DNA of 26,416 nt from Pirellulales bacterium (GTDB taxonomy: Bacteria > Planctomycetota > Planctomycetia > Pirellulales > Thermoguttaceae): NCBI GenBank assembly GCA_030642635.1, contig DAOWNK010000010.1, positions 1-26,416 of the forward strand, read 5' to 3'. Shown in pieces: positions 7,520 through 15,110 of this stretch. The position numbers were made by a program, and so were the translations under genes. Under the pieces are notes generated by a model that was not told where the DNA came from, made no database searches, and saw nothing but the letters and a program-made list of their open reading frames with translations. Every line of letters starts with the position of its first letter. Positions within the stretch are counted from its first letter, which is position 1.

Positions 7520-9955
7520 CTATCTCCGCAAGGCGAGCAACTCGTCGAGCATTTGTTGTGCCGTTGTGATTACCCGAGTGTTTCCCCTGTACATCGTCGA
7601 TGCAAGTATCAGGTCGATAAGGTTCGATCCGATGTCGGTATTCGACAACTCGACCGCCCCGGCGATGATCGTACCGATGCCTTGTTCGCCCGGATTGCCG
7701 GATATCGGCAACCCGGAGTTTACACCGGAGGCGAACAGGTTTTCGCCCTTTTGTTCCAATCCTGTAGGATTGCTGAACCGTGCGAGCCGAATCTGTCCGA
7801 GATCGCGAGTAATACCGTTGCTGAACACACCTCGGATCAACCCATCTTCGCCGACGATAAAGCTCGTCAACTTGCCCGGCGCAGAACCATCCTGTTGCGA
7901 AACGGCCAGAGAGCTGCTATCGGCGGCAAGGCCGGAGAGTTCGGATAAATCCAACTCGAACTCCAGCGGCGAGGCCGAAGGAACGTTCGTCCGTTCGATC
8001 GAGACGGTCGATTCGGTGGCGAAAACGAAGTTGCCCTCGCCGTCGAACGTAATCAATCCGGTGCCGACCGAGATATCAACGCCTGTGCTCGGGCCGTTGT
8101 CCGACGAGTCTGCGAACCAGCGGTACGTACTGCTGCTCCCGTCGCGTGATTCCATAACGGTGGTCAATCGGACGGCCAACGGTATGCCCAACGAGTCGTA
8201 CGCGATGAAATCGGCCACGGCGCTTTCGCCGACGGCCATCTGTACGGAGCTGAACGGCATATTTACGCTGCTCGTCGCTCCGCTTACGGTAAGTTGCATA
8301 CCGGACAAACCGATGTCGATGGCATTATCCACACCGTTGTTTCCCACAAGCCGAATGTGCCCGTCCTCGACTACTCCGCCGGGGCTTTCACCGGTTGGAC
8401 CGTCGTCGGGTATTGGATGTAGCGGATCGGGGCTAACCTCGACGATTCCAAGTGCATCTTCCACAAAGTTGATCAGGTCCAACACCGTGCTTGTACTGGT
8501 AATCTCAAGCCCTTTCGTCGAGAGAGTCCGGCCGCCCTTCCGGCCGGTAAACTCCAGCGTGCCCTCGGTGAACAACTGGTGGTACACACCGTCGTCGTAT
8601 CGCGTCACGTCGGTAAGCAGCGTGCTGTTGATGATCTTCGGACCGTCCAGGTCGAGCGTATAGCCGGTCGCCTCGATCGTACTGTCGCTTATGTAATCGG
8701 TGTAGGTAGACGGATCGGCAGCCTCCACGCCGGCGACCTCCGTGACGAAGTAAAACGTGTTTCGGTCGTCGTCGGTATTGCGGTATATTCGCCGCCCTGC
8801 CCAGTGTCCGCTGGCGTCTGTCGGCAGGTCGGTCAGGTGGATTCGGCCGTTGTTAAGTGTCGTCGCGGTGATTTTATTGCCCGGCCGACTTTCGTTTCCA
8901 AATCCAGGCCCGCCTAATGCGTCGGTGAACGTTACGTAATAACTGTAACCACCACTGATCGCATCGTCGTTGTATGCGGCGCCGTCTGCAAAACCGGTGT
9001 CGGTGAAGTCAGTCGTGCCGGAGATTGCGTATTCCTGTTCTCTAATGTAGCAATAATCACTACCGTCGGTCGACCGGTATACGCGAAAATATGAATAATC
9101 GGCGTTGTTAGGTATGTTGGCCAGATAAATCTGGTTCTCGGCGCCGACCAGTGTGATAGGATTATCGACGTCGGCTGAGATGACGCCCTCGGTATCCGGA
9201 TCACCGCCGTATGCGCTGTCGGCAAAGACGATCCGGTATCGGTACTCTTGCCCTGTCGCCAGCGCACCACCGCCGACCTGGGCGGCCGACGTCGAGGCGG
9301 TTACCACCGGAGGCGCGGTCGCAGCGACCGAGAAGTCGGTCTCCGGATGAGAGAGTTGTGCGTCGCCGAGCACCCCGGTCTGGATGATCTCGGCCGTATC
9401 GGCCACGTCGCCGCTGGGCGTGAGCGTGCCTTCAAGTTCCACGTTTTCGGTCGCCTTGGCGACCTCGGCAGACCCCAACGGAATCGACAACGGCACTAAG
9501 GTCTCCGTGACAAGCTCGAACTGGTCGTTAACCGTGTAACCCAGCAACCGGTTGCCGGTAATGGTGACAAGCTCGTTCTGGGAGTTCATGTTAAGGATGC
9601 CGTTTCGGGTATACAGTTGTTCGCCGGAGCTACCCTGCACGATGAAGAATCCGTCGCCCTGGATGGCCAAGTCGGTCGGGTTCGAGCTGATTTCGATCGT
9701 GCCTTGGTTAAAATTCGGCGTGATGTCGGCAACCATGGAACCCAGGCCAATCTGCCGCGGGTTGGTGCCGCCGCTGGAATCGGTCGGTGCGGCCCCGAGA
9801 CTTTGCGTTTGCAGGAACTGCGATGCGAAATTGGCCGTCGAGGACTTGAACCCAATAGTGTTCGAGTTGGCCAGGTTGTTTCCTACCACGTCAATCGTGG
9901 TTTCCGCCGCCGTTAGGCCGGTCAGCGCCGTGCTTAGTGCAGATGCAAGACCCAT
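7520..9955 (-). CDS. flgE: Flagellar hook protein FlgE, enlarged
   Basis: FlgE polymerises into the hook joining rod and filament. The N-terminal rod-like D0 region (ALSTALTGLTAAETTIDVVG, NNLANSNTIGFKSS) and the C-terminal region (GAVELSNTDIGSNLIDLILA, STMYRGNTRVITTAQQMLDE) are canonical. At 811 residues it is about twice enterobacterial FlgE (~400). The extra length includes two tandem, visibly related modules at residues ~232-325 (EYRYRIVFADSAYGG ... YFRVYRSTDGSDYCYI ... TDFTDTGFADG) and ~335-421 (GGYSYYVTFTDALGG ... GRRIYRNTDDDRNTFYFVTE ... YTDYISD), probably surface-exposed beta domains. AAGGAAAT precedes the ATG. It follows flgD, which encodes its scaffold. Confidence 0.95.
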   Translation of the reverse strand: MGLASALSTALTGLTAAETTIDVVGNNLANSNTIGFKSSTANFASQFLQTQSLGAAPTDSSGGTNPRQIGLGSMVADITPNFNQGTIEISSNPTDLAIQGDGFFIVQGSSGEQLYTRNGILNMNSQNELVTITGNRLLGYTVNDQFELVTETLVPLSIPLGSAEVAKATENVELEGTLTPSGDVADTAEIIQTGVLGDAQLSHPETDFSVAATAPPVVTASTSAAQVGGGALATGQEYRYRIVFADSAYGGDPDTEGVISADVDNPITLVGAENQIYLANIPNNADYSYFRVYRSTDGSDYCYIREQEYAISGTTDFTDTGFADGAAYNDDAISGGYSYYVTFTDALGGPGFGNESRPGNKITATTLNNGRIHLTDLPTDASGHWAGRRIYRNTDDDRNTFYFVTEVAGVEAADPSTYTDYISDSTIEATGYTLDLDGPKIINSTLLTDVTRYDDGVYHQLFTEGTLEFTGRKGGRTLSTKGLEITSTSTVLDLINFVEDALGIVEVSPDPLHPIPDDGPTGESPGGVVEDGHIRLVGNNGVDNAIDIGLSGMQLTVSGATSSVNMPFSSVQMAVGESAVADFIAYDSLGIPLAVRLTTVMESRDGSSSTYRWFADSSDNGPSTGVDISVGTGLITFDGEGNFVFATESTVSIERTNVPSASPLEFELDLSELSGLAADSSSLAVSQQDGSAPGKLTSFIVGEDGLIRGVFSNGITRDLGQIRLARFSNPTGLEQKGENLFASGVNSGLPISGNPGEQGIGTIIAGAVELSNTDIGSNLIDLILASTMYRGNTRVITTAQQMLDELLALRR

Positions 9956-9982
9956 AATTTATTTCCTTGTTTTTGGTTGTTG

Positions 9983-10390
9983 TTACTCACTGGAAAATAT
10001 CCCAGTTACGTTTTTCAAATCGACTATGTCTTCTCCGACGTGGAGTTTAACCACGTCGGATTCGATCGAGACCCGGTCCACCTCGCCGGCGATTCGCCGG
10101 CCGTCGTCGGCGAGCGCCTCGATCGTCCGTCCGATCAGGCTGCCGCCGGTGGCGGTGTTCTGCCCGAGCAGCACCGCCGCGAGCGTCTCGGTTAGTTGGT
10201 CGTTCGATTCAATTGCCTTAATTTGGCTGATCTGCGCGATCATATCCTGGGTATCCATCGGGTCCAGCGGATCCTGATTTTGCAACTCGGTAATCAGCAA
10301 CTTGATGAAATCGCCGGAACTGATATCCATCGAATCGTAGCCGGTAGTATTTTGTTGGCCTTGCTGGCCGATCGAACTAATGGACGACAT
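9983..10390 (-). CDS. flgD: Hook assembly scaffold protein FlgD, short form
   Basis: FlgD caps the growing hook. The 135-residue protein contains the conserved N-terminal block FIKLLITELQNQDPLDPMDT followed by IAQISQIKAIESNDQL, and then a short segment resembling the first beta strands of the FlgD Tudor-like domain (GRTIEALADDGRRIAGEVDR, VKLHVGEDIVDLKNVTGI). Enterobacterial FlgD has ~230 residues with an inserted FnIII-like domain; this one lacks that insert, as do short FlgD proteins such as those of Bacillus. AAAGGA precedes the ATG. It lies between fliK and flgE, the three hook-building genes together. Confidence 0.94.
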   Translation of the reverse strand: MSSISSIGQQGQQNTTGYDSMDISSGDFIKLLITELQNQDPLDPMDTQDMIAQISQIKAIESNDQLTETLAAVLLGQNTATGGSLIGRTIEALADDGRRIAGEVDRVSIESDVVKLHVGEDIVDLKNVTGIFSSE

Positions 10391-10425
10391 GAATGTGGTT
10401 CCTTTTTTTGTTTAGAGATAGTAGT

Positions 10426-10483
10426 GATTGGGGATTAGGGATTGGGGATTAGCCAACGCGCCGTGCAAGCACGGCCGCTAAAT
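10426..10483. repeat. Repeat cluster between fliK and flgD
   Basis: A GATTGGGGATTAGGGATTGG-type tract (10426-10452) is followed by hairpin GCGCCGTGCAAGCACGGCCGC with CTAAA (10456-10483). On the coding strand: fliK stop, hairpin starting TTTAGCGG, C-rich words, then the flgD Shine-Dalgarno and ATG. The flgD Shine-Dalgarno survives because about 35 bp of non-repeat sequence separate it from the repeat. Confidence 0.8.
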
Positions 10484-10491
10484 ATTCCGCT

Positions 10492-11859
10492 TTATATCAC
10501 CACGTTCAATTGAGTTCCTTCGCCCGGTCGGTTTACCGCATTGCCGCCGGCGGCAACTTCGGCCTCGGGCGCCACTTCTCGATTGGCCGCCTGGCCGCCG
10601 CCGTTGTTGTCCGATTCCGCATGGCCCGCCATATCGTCCGGCAGCCCACCGGGTAATCGGTCTGCCAATTCCACGTCGAACTGCTCGATTTTAATGTCTT
10701 GTTGCGCCAATCGGTCGCGCAGCGCCGGCAGGTTGTCCAACAACAGGTTCCGCGTCGTTGGGTTTTTGGCCTCTACCCTGGCGGACATCATGCCGTTGCG
10801 AACCGAAATATCCACTTGCAAGGAGCCGAGTTCCGGCGGGCTGAGCCGAATCCGCACACTGCCGCTGCGGTTGCCCATGGCCTGAAACGCCTTCGCCACA
10901 CGCTGAACGAATCGCACACGATCCACCTGAACATTTTGTGTTCCATTTGCCGTCTGCCGACTCGTGCCGAACTGCGATATCTGGCCGGTCGCCGGTTTGG
11001 TCGGAATGTTCGCCTGGTTTTCAACCGTAACGGTCGGCGCCGATTTCGTCGTGTTGTTCGCCGTTTCTGCCGACTCGTTCATAACATGCTGCATTTCGGT
11101 CGCCGGTACAGTCGCCGCATTTCGGGCTGTCCGCTCACCAACGGCGGCGTTGTCTTGGCGTTGCGAGCGATTCGGTGCATCCTGCTGCAGTTGATCCGCT
11201 TGCGGCTTCGCACCCTTGTGACTCTCGGCGTCCGTCGCCATGGCCCCCTGTTTGCCGGACTCGGCCGTTCGTTCGCCGACAGGCTCTTGTTGCAACTCGT
11301 CCTGCGATGTTCCCACCTCTACCGCCTCTACTGCATCGACTGACGTCTCGGCCGACTGCTCTGCCGCGATTCCTGCTTTACCCATCGCCGTTTGATCAAC
11401 TGCATCGTCTTTGAGTTCTACGTTATCGGTCGTTTTGTTTTGCACCTCACCGGTCTGATCGGTCGTTGCCGACACCGCATCGACCGCAGGATCGGCCTCA
11501 CCCAAGCCGGTTTCCTTGTCGTCGCTTGGGACATTTTCGTCCCCGTTTTCCTCCTCAAAGGTTTTGTCTTCCGCTTTTTCGTTCTGCTTGCTCCGGTCGG
11601 TCTCCGGAGGGTCTTCTACGGCTTCCGGCTGACCGTTTTCGGTAGCTTCTTCCGGCTTGACATCTTCGCGGTCGTCCGAGTCGCCGCACGGATCATCCTC
11701 GGCCGGCTGCACCTCGTCGGACGTTTGCGAGGGCTGCGACTGCACACGCTCAAGGTGGGCGTCGAACGTCTCCGACGGCGTACCTGACACCGCCGGGTCG
11801 GTTACAATCGACTCTGCGGTCAGCAGCACGGGAAGATTATCTAGTTTGATTTGAGGCAT
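10492..11859 (-). CDS. fliK: Flagellar hook-length control protein FliK
   Basis: FliK is the secreted ruler that sets hook length and triggers the FlhB switch. The protein is 455 residues. Residues 1-~310 are low-complexity, rich in Glu, Asp, Thr, Gln and Pro, as expected for the extended ruler. Residues ~315-400 match the compact C-terminal Flg_hook domain: VRIRLSPPELGSLQVDISVR, then MMSARVEAKNPTTRNLLLDN, LPALRDRLAQQDIKIEQFDV. I start at ATG 11859 (MPQIKLDNLP), 7 bp after the motE stop; a 42-codon upstream extension overlaps motE and looks artificial. A weak GAAAG precedes the start. Confidence 0.93.
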   Translation of the reverse strand: MPQIKLDNLPVLLTAESIVTDPAVSGTPSETFDAHLERVQSQPSQTSDEVQPAEDDPCGDSDDREDVKPEEATENGQPEAVEDPPETDRSKQNEKAEDKTFEEENGDENVPSDDKETGLGEADPAVDAVSATTDQTGEVQNKTTDNVELKDDAVDQTAMGKAGIAAEQSAETSVDAVEAVEVGTSQDELQQEPVGERTAESGKQGAMATDAESHKGAKPQADQLQQDAPNRSQRQDNAAVGERTARNAATVPATEMQHVMNESAETANNTTKSAPTVTVENQANIPTKPATGQISQFGTSRQTANGTQNVQVDRVRFVQRVAKAFQAMGNRSGSVRIRLSPPELGSLQVDISVRNGMMSARVEAKNPTTRNLLLDNLPALRDRLAQQDIKIEQFDVELADRLPGGLPDDMAGHAESDNNGGGQAANREVAPEAEVAAGGNAVNRPGEGTQLNVVI

Positions 11860-11866
11860 ACTACTT

Positions 11867-12547
11867 TCAATTCGACTGTAATTTCTTTCGCGTATCGGCG
11901 GCCAGTCCGAAGTCCGGGTAGCCGTTGCGAATTTTTCCCAGTATTTTGTTAAGTTGGTCGAGTTCTTCCGTCGTTTTGAACTCACTCATGATCTTCGCGC
12001 ACTTTCGCGTCGGCATGGTCGCCAGCAAGGTCACCACTTCGTCCAGTTCGCCGTCGCCGAGCATCTTGACGAGCAATTCCTTCGCCTGCTTGGCCTTGAT
12101 TGATTCCAGTTTCAGCCGCACGTTGTCGGTGCCTTCAGCGATGGCGCCTTCCTGCATCTTGAGCAATTCAGCGTCGAACGACTCGCGAAGCTGCTTGTAT
12201 TCGGCCGTTTCTTCGGCCAAATTGTTCTGTCGGTATTCGAGTTGGTCCAGCGCGTCTTGCAACGCCTGCTCGCGAAGTTGCAAATGGCGAACGTTCGCCG
12301 CCCGGGCCTCCTTGATCGTATCGTGCGAGACCTGTTCCAGCGACGGCGGATTCAGCTTGGCGTCTGCTTCCGCCTTGATGGCGAACAGATCGACACCCTG
12401 GGCGACGGCCAAAGCCTGGATCAACCGTGCCTTGTCCGGACGCCAACGGGCGACGACATACGCGAACACGACCGCTTGCGCAATCACCGTCGCAACACAC
12501 ACGTACACGAACAGCGATGCGGCAAGGCGAAACAATCGTGCGATCAT
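11867..12547 (-). CDS. motE: MotE-like membrane-anchored coiled-coil protein
   Basis: This 226-residue protein has an N-terminal membrane helix (residues ~8-33), a long charged coiled coil (~80-150, REQALQDALDQLEYRQNNLA onward) and a C-terminal helical domain (~150-215; LVKMLGDGELDEVVTLLATM, PTRKCAKIMSEFKTTEELDQ) like the MgtE N-terminal fold of MotE. In other bacteria MotE is a periplasmic chaperone for a stator/T-ring protein; that role is inferred here from fold and context. It overlaps fliJ by 4 bp (ATGA) and has a strong GGAGGAGG before its ATG. The symbol is tentative; an alternative label is FliK-linked hypothetical protein. Confidence 0.75.
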   Translation of the reverse strand: MIARLFRLAASLFVYVCVATVIAQAVVFAYVVARWRPDKARLIQALAVAQGVDLFAIKAEADAKLNPPSLEQVSHDTIKEARAANVRHLQLREQALQDALDQLEYRQNNLAEETAEYKQLRESFDAELLKMQEGAIAEGTDNVRLKLESIKAKQAKELLVKMLGDGELDEVVTLLATMPTRKCAKIMSEFKTTEELDQLNKILGKIRNGYPDFGLAADTRKKLQSN

Positions 12548-12996
12548 CGGACCTCCTCCAATACTACACGCCGCTGAGCGGTCTCATCCAGCAGCTTGAT
12601 TTCCTGCCGATTCTGCTCCGACAGGTATCGCTGGGACTGCTTCTGACGGAGCTTCTCCAACACGCGAACGTCGCGGTCGGCGACCAGCAGCGATTCACGG
12701 CGGCGTTCGATCTCTTCGCAGACGTCCTCGCGTTGCCGACCAAGTTGGTTCTGCTGCGAGCGGAGCATCAACTCGTACCGCCCGGCATCGACAAGGCTGT
12801 CGACGTTGACGATCCCGGGCCCGGCGGCCTTGCGATATCTGTGCATCAGCCAATCCATTTCTTTACCGACATATTCGATTTGTTTCTGCAGCACGTCGTC
12901 TACCCGATACGCCTCGGCAAGTTCTGAACGACGCTGGTCGCGAGTCGCCTCGCGGAGCCGCAGCAGCGTCGCCAATCGGAACTTGAATTTTGACAT
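12544..12996 (-). CDS. fliJ: Flagellar export protein FliJ
   Basis: FliJ is the coiled-coil stalk of the FliI ATPase ring and escorts export chaperones. The 150-residue product is almost wholly helical and rich in Arg, Glu and Gln, and begins MSKFKFRLATLLRLREATRD, the standard FliJ opening. Two long antiparallel helices are predicted (about 1-60 and 75-145). It directly follows fliI and overlaps motE by 4 bp. No Shine-Dalgarno is visible because the bases upstream of the ATG belong to a repeat that also forms the end of fliI. Confidence 0.92.
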   Translation of the reverse strand: MSKFKFRLATLLRLREATRDQRRSELAEAYRVDDVLQKQIEYVGKEMDWLMHRYRKAAGPGIVNVDSLVDAGRYELMLRSQQNQLGRQREDVCEEIERRRESLLVADRDVRVLEKLRQKQSQRYLSEQNRQEIKLLDETAQRRVVLEEVR

Positions 12997-13002
12997 TGGT
13001 TA

Positions 13003-13028
13003 TTACTGCGAAGCCGCAAGCGGCTTTT
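13003..13028. repeat. AGCCGCTTGCGGCTTCGC palindrome forming the fliI 3' end
   Basis: The plus-strand sequence TTACTGCGAAGCCGCAAGCG continues CGGCTTTT. Its reverse complement shares the 19-mer AGCCGCTTGCGGCTTCGCA with the copy around 25073-25091 in the divergent intergenic region. It provides the last codons and the stop of fliI and reaches to within a few bases of the fliJ start. Confidence 0.8.
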
Positions 13029-14361
13029 CATGTGGTGGCGACGCGGCGGCCAACCGGTCTGTGTATTGCTGCCGTAGTGTCATAAGTCCGTCACGGGCCT
13101 CTTCCAAGGTGGACGGCTGCTCGACCGGCTGCCGCAAGTATCCGTTAAGCTGATCGAGCATCTCGACGGCCGCGTCCACCGTCTTGTTGCTCCCTTGACG
13201 ATACGCCCCGATCGAGATCAGGTCTTCGTGGTCGCGGTACGCCGCCATAAGTTCGCGCATGGCGACGGCCGCCTCACGGTGTTCACCGTCGGTCACTTCC
13301 GGCATCAGGCGGCTCAGACTCTCCAGTACGTCGACGGCCGGGTAATGGCCACGGGAGGCCAAACTGCGACTGAGCCATATATGGCCGTCCAGCAGCCCTC
13401 GCACGGCGTCGCTGATCGGCTCGTTCGGGTCGTCCGCCTCGACCAGCACTGAATAGAAAGCGGTGATGCTGCCTTTGGGGCTGCGGCCGGCACGTTCTAC
13501 AAGCTTCGGCATCAAAGCGAACACCGACGGCGGGTATCCGCGAGTGGTCGGCGGCTCGCCGGCGGCCAGGCCGATCTCACGCTGCGCAAAAGCGAACCGC
13601 GTCAGTGAGTCCATAAGCAGCAGTACGTCCTTGCCGCGGTCGCGGTAGTATTCCGCTATGGCGGTTGCCGTAGAGGCCGCCTGAACGCGGACCAGCGCAG
13701 GCTCGTTGCTGGTGGCCACAACGACCACGCTCTTGGCAAGTCCCTTGGGGCCGAGGTCGCGCTGAAGAAACTCGTTTACCTCTCGCCCACGCTCGCCGAT
13801 AAGCGCGATTACTATCACCTCGGCGTCGGTGTATCGCGCCATCATCCCCAGCAACACGCTCTTGCCCACCCCGGAGCCGGAGAATATGCCTATCCGCTGA
13901 CCCTTGCCGCAGGTCAACAGCCCGTCGATCGAACGCACTCCGGTGGCAAGCGGCCGGTCGATCCTCGGCCGTCGGCACGGATGCGGCGGACGTCGGGTAA
14001 AGGACACCCGGTCGCCCAGCGCCGGCTGCGGCCGGCCGTCGACTGCGTTGCCGCCGGCGTCGATTACCCGGCCGAGCAACTCGTCGCCCACGCGGAGCCG
14101 GCGTGTGGTCCGTGAAAGCCGTATACGGTTGCCGTGACGGATGCCGGCCAGGTCGTTGTACGGGTAGAGCACCGTAAGATCGTCGCGGAATCCGATTACC
14201 TCGGCCAGAAGCGACGGGCCGGTCTCTCGCTCGATCTGCGCAATCGAACCGACCGGCGCCGGGAACCCGGCCGCCGAGACGGTCATGCCAGTAGTGCGCG
14301 CAACCGTGCCGGCAAGCGCGGTGGGCATGACGGCTTCGAGTTGTTCGGCTATGTCGAGCAT
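13003..14361 (-). CDS. fliI: Flagellum-specific ATPase FliI
   Basis: FliI (452 residues) powers or primes flagellar type III export as a hexamer. Walker A is GSGVGKS (residues 162-168), Walker B VLLLMDSLTRFA (from 246), with family blocks IALIGERGREVNEFLQ, TSNEPALVRVQAA, GEPPTTRGYPPSVFALMPKL and AFYSVLVEADDPNEPISD. The N-terminal beta-barrel (1-~100) and C-terminal helical domain are present. The start ATG follows the fliH stop by one base, with GAGGAA upstream. The final seven residues KPLAASQ and the TAA are encoded by a palindromic repeat (AGCCGCTTGCGGCTTCGCA) shared with position ~25073, so the true family C-terminus has been replaced or extended. Confidence 0.97.
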   Translation of the reverse strand: MLDIAEQLEAVMPTALAGTVARTTGMTVSAAGFPAPVGSIAQIERETGPSLLAEVIGFRDDLTVLYPYNDLAGIRHGNRIRLSRTTRRLRVGDELLGRVIDAGGNAVDGRPQPALGDRVSFTRRPPHPCRRPRIDRPLATGVRSIDGLLTCGKGQRIGIFSGSGVGKSVLLGMMARYTDAEVIVIALIGERGREVNEFLQRDLGPKGLAKSVVVVATSNEPALVRVQAASTATAIAEYYRDRGKDVLLLMDSLTRFAFAQREIGLAAGEPPTTRGYPPSVFALMPKLVERAGRSPKGSITAFYSVLVEADDPNEPISDAVRGLLDGHIWLSRSLASRGHYPAVDVLESLSRLMPEVTDGEHREAAVAMRELMAAYRDHEDLISIGAYRQGSNKTVDAAVEMLDQLNGYLRQPVEQPSTLEEARDGLMTLRQQYTDRLAAASPPHEKPLAASQ

Positions 14362-14362
14362 G

Positions 14363-15004
14363 TTACGTCAATTCCTCTTCAATCCGTTTTAATTGTGCCT
14401 CGAACTGCTGGTCGATCACACCGAACTGCGTCTCGACCAGGCAACCGCCGGGGGTGATCTCCTTGTCGGCCATGACCTCGGCGCCAGCAAGGCCGGACAA
14501 CTCCTCGATGAGCATCTCCACCTGGCCGCCCAACGCCTTGTAGTCGTCGGGATTCATGTGGATTCGCAACTGCGAGCTGCCGGCGGCCAATTCCAACGCC
14601 TCGCGGATCAGCGTCATGGTAATTTCCGGATGCTCGGGCAGTTCGCGGCGGATGAGCCGCTCGGCAATTGCCGCCGCCACGTGCACCGCGCCGGCCTCCC
14701 AGTGCGTCAACCACGCCTGTTTGGCGTGCTGGATGTCTTCGATTACCTTCCGCAGCGCAGGCAACGCGGTGGATAACTGCTTGCGGATCATCTCCTCGAC
14801 CGCATCCATGGCCGCCTGGCGACCGTCGCGTTCGGCCCGGCTGCGGATCGCATCGGCCTCGCGGCGTGCCTGTTCAACGATTTCCTCCGCCTCGGTGCGT
14901 ACGTTGCCCAGGTACGTTTTCGCCCGGGCGGCGATGTCGTTGAAGTTAAACGCCTCGGCGTTTATGCCGCGATGTCGGTCGGTGGCTCGGATGACGGTGG
15001 ACAT
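14363..15004 (-). CDS. fliH: Flagellar export apparatus protein FliH
   Basis: FliH is the peripheral stalk that regulates FliI and ties it to the C-ring. The 213-residue protein has a long Ala/Glu/Arg-rich coiled coil with GxxxG-free heptads (FNDIAARAKTYLGNVRTEAE ... ARREADAIRSRAERDGRQA) and a C-terminal domain related to V/F-type ATPase subunit E (EAGAVHVAAAIAERLIRREL, LRIHMNPDDYKALG, GGCLVETQFGVIDQQFEAQL). I prefer ATG 15004 (MSTVIRATDRH); an in-frame ATG at 15019 is possible and anything further upstream is repeat. There is no Shine-Dalgarno sequence; a repeat abuts the start. It lies one base before fliI. Confidence 0.92.
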   Translation of the reverse strand: MSTVIRATDRHRGINAEAFNFNDIAARAKTYLGNVRTEAEEIVEQARREADAIRSRAERDGRQAAMDAVEEMIRKQLSTALPALRKVIEDIQHAKQAWLTHWEAGAVHVAAAIAERLIRRELPEHPEITMTLIREALELAAGSSQLRIHMNPDDYKALGGQVEMLIEELSGLAGAEVMADKEITPGGCLVETQFGVIDQQFEAQLKRIEEELT

Positions 15005-15021
15005 ATTGGTTTTTATCATGT

Positions 15022-15110
15022 GTAGGGTGCGTGCAACGCACCGCAATATATTTGGTGCGTTTCACGCACCCTACTTTTAATTACACGGCGTGCAAGCACG
15101 CCGGCTAAAC
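15022..15110. repeat. Repeat pair between fliG and fliH, entering the fliG coding end
   Basis: The GTAGGGTGCGT inverted repeat (arms 15022-15042 and 15054-15074) abuts a hairpin element ACGGCGTGCAAGCACGCCGG with CTAAAC (15083-15110). The second element overlaps the last codons of fliG; the stop TAA (15077-15079) lies between the two elements. Confidence 0.85.

Noticed and set aside
9983..10390. FlgD as a truncated pseudogene
   Set aside because: Short FlgD proteins without the inserted FnIII-like domain are functional in other bacteria, and the conserved N-terminal block and ribosome site are intact.
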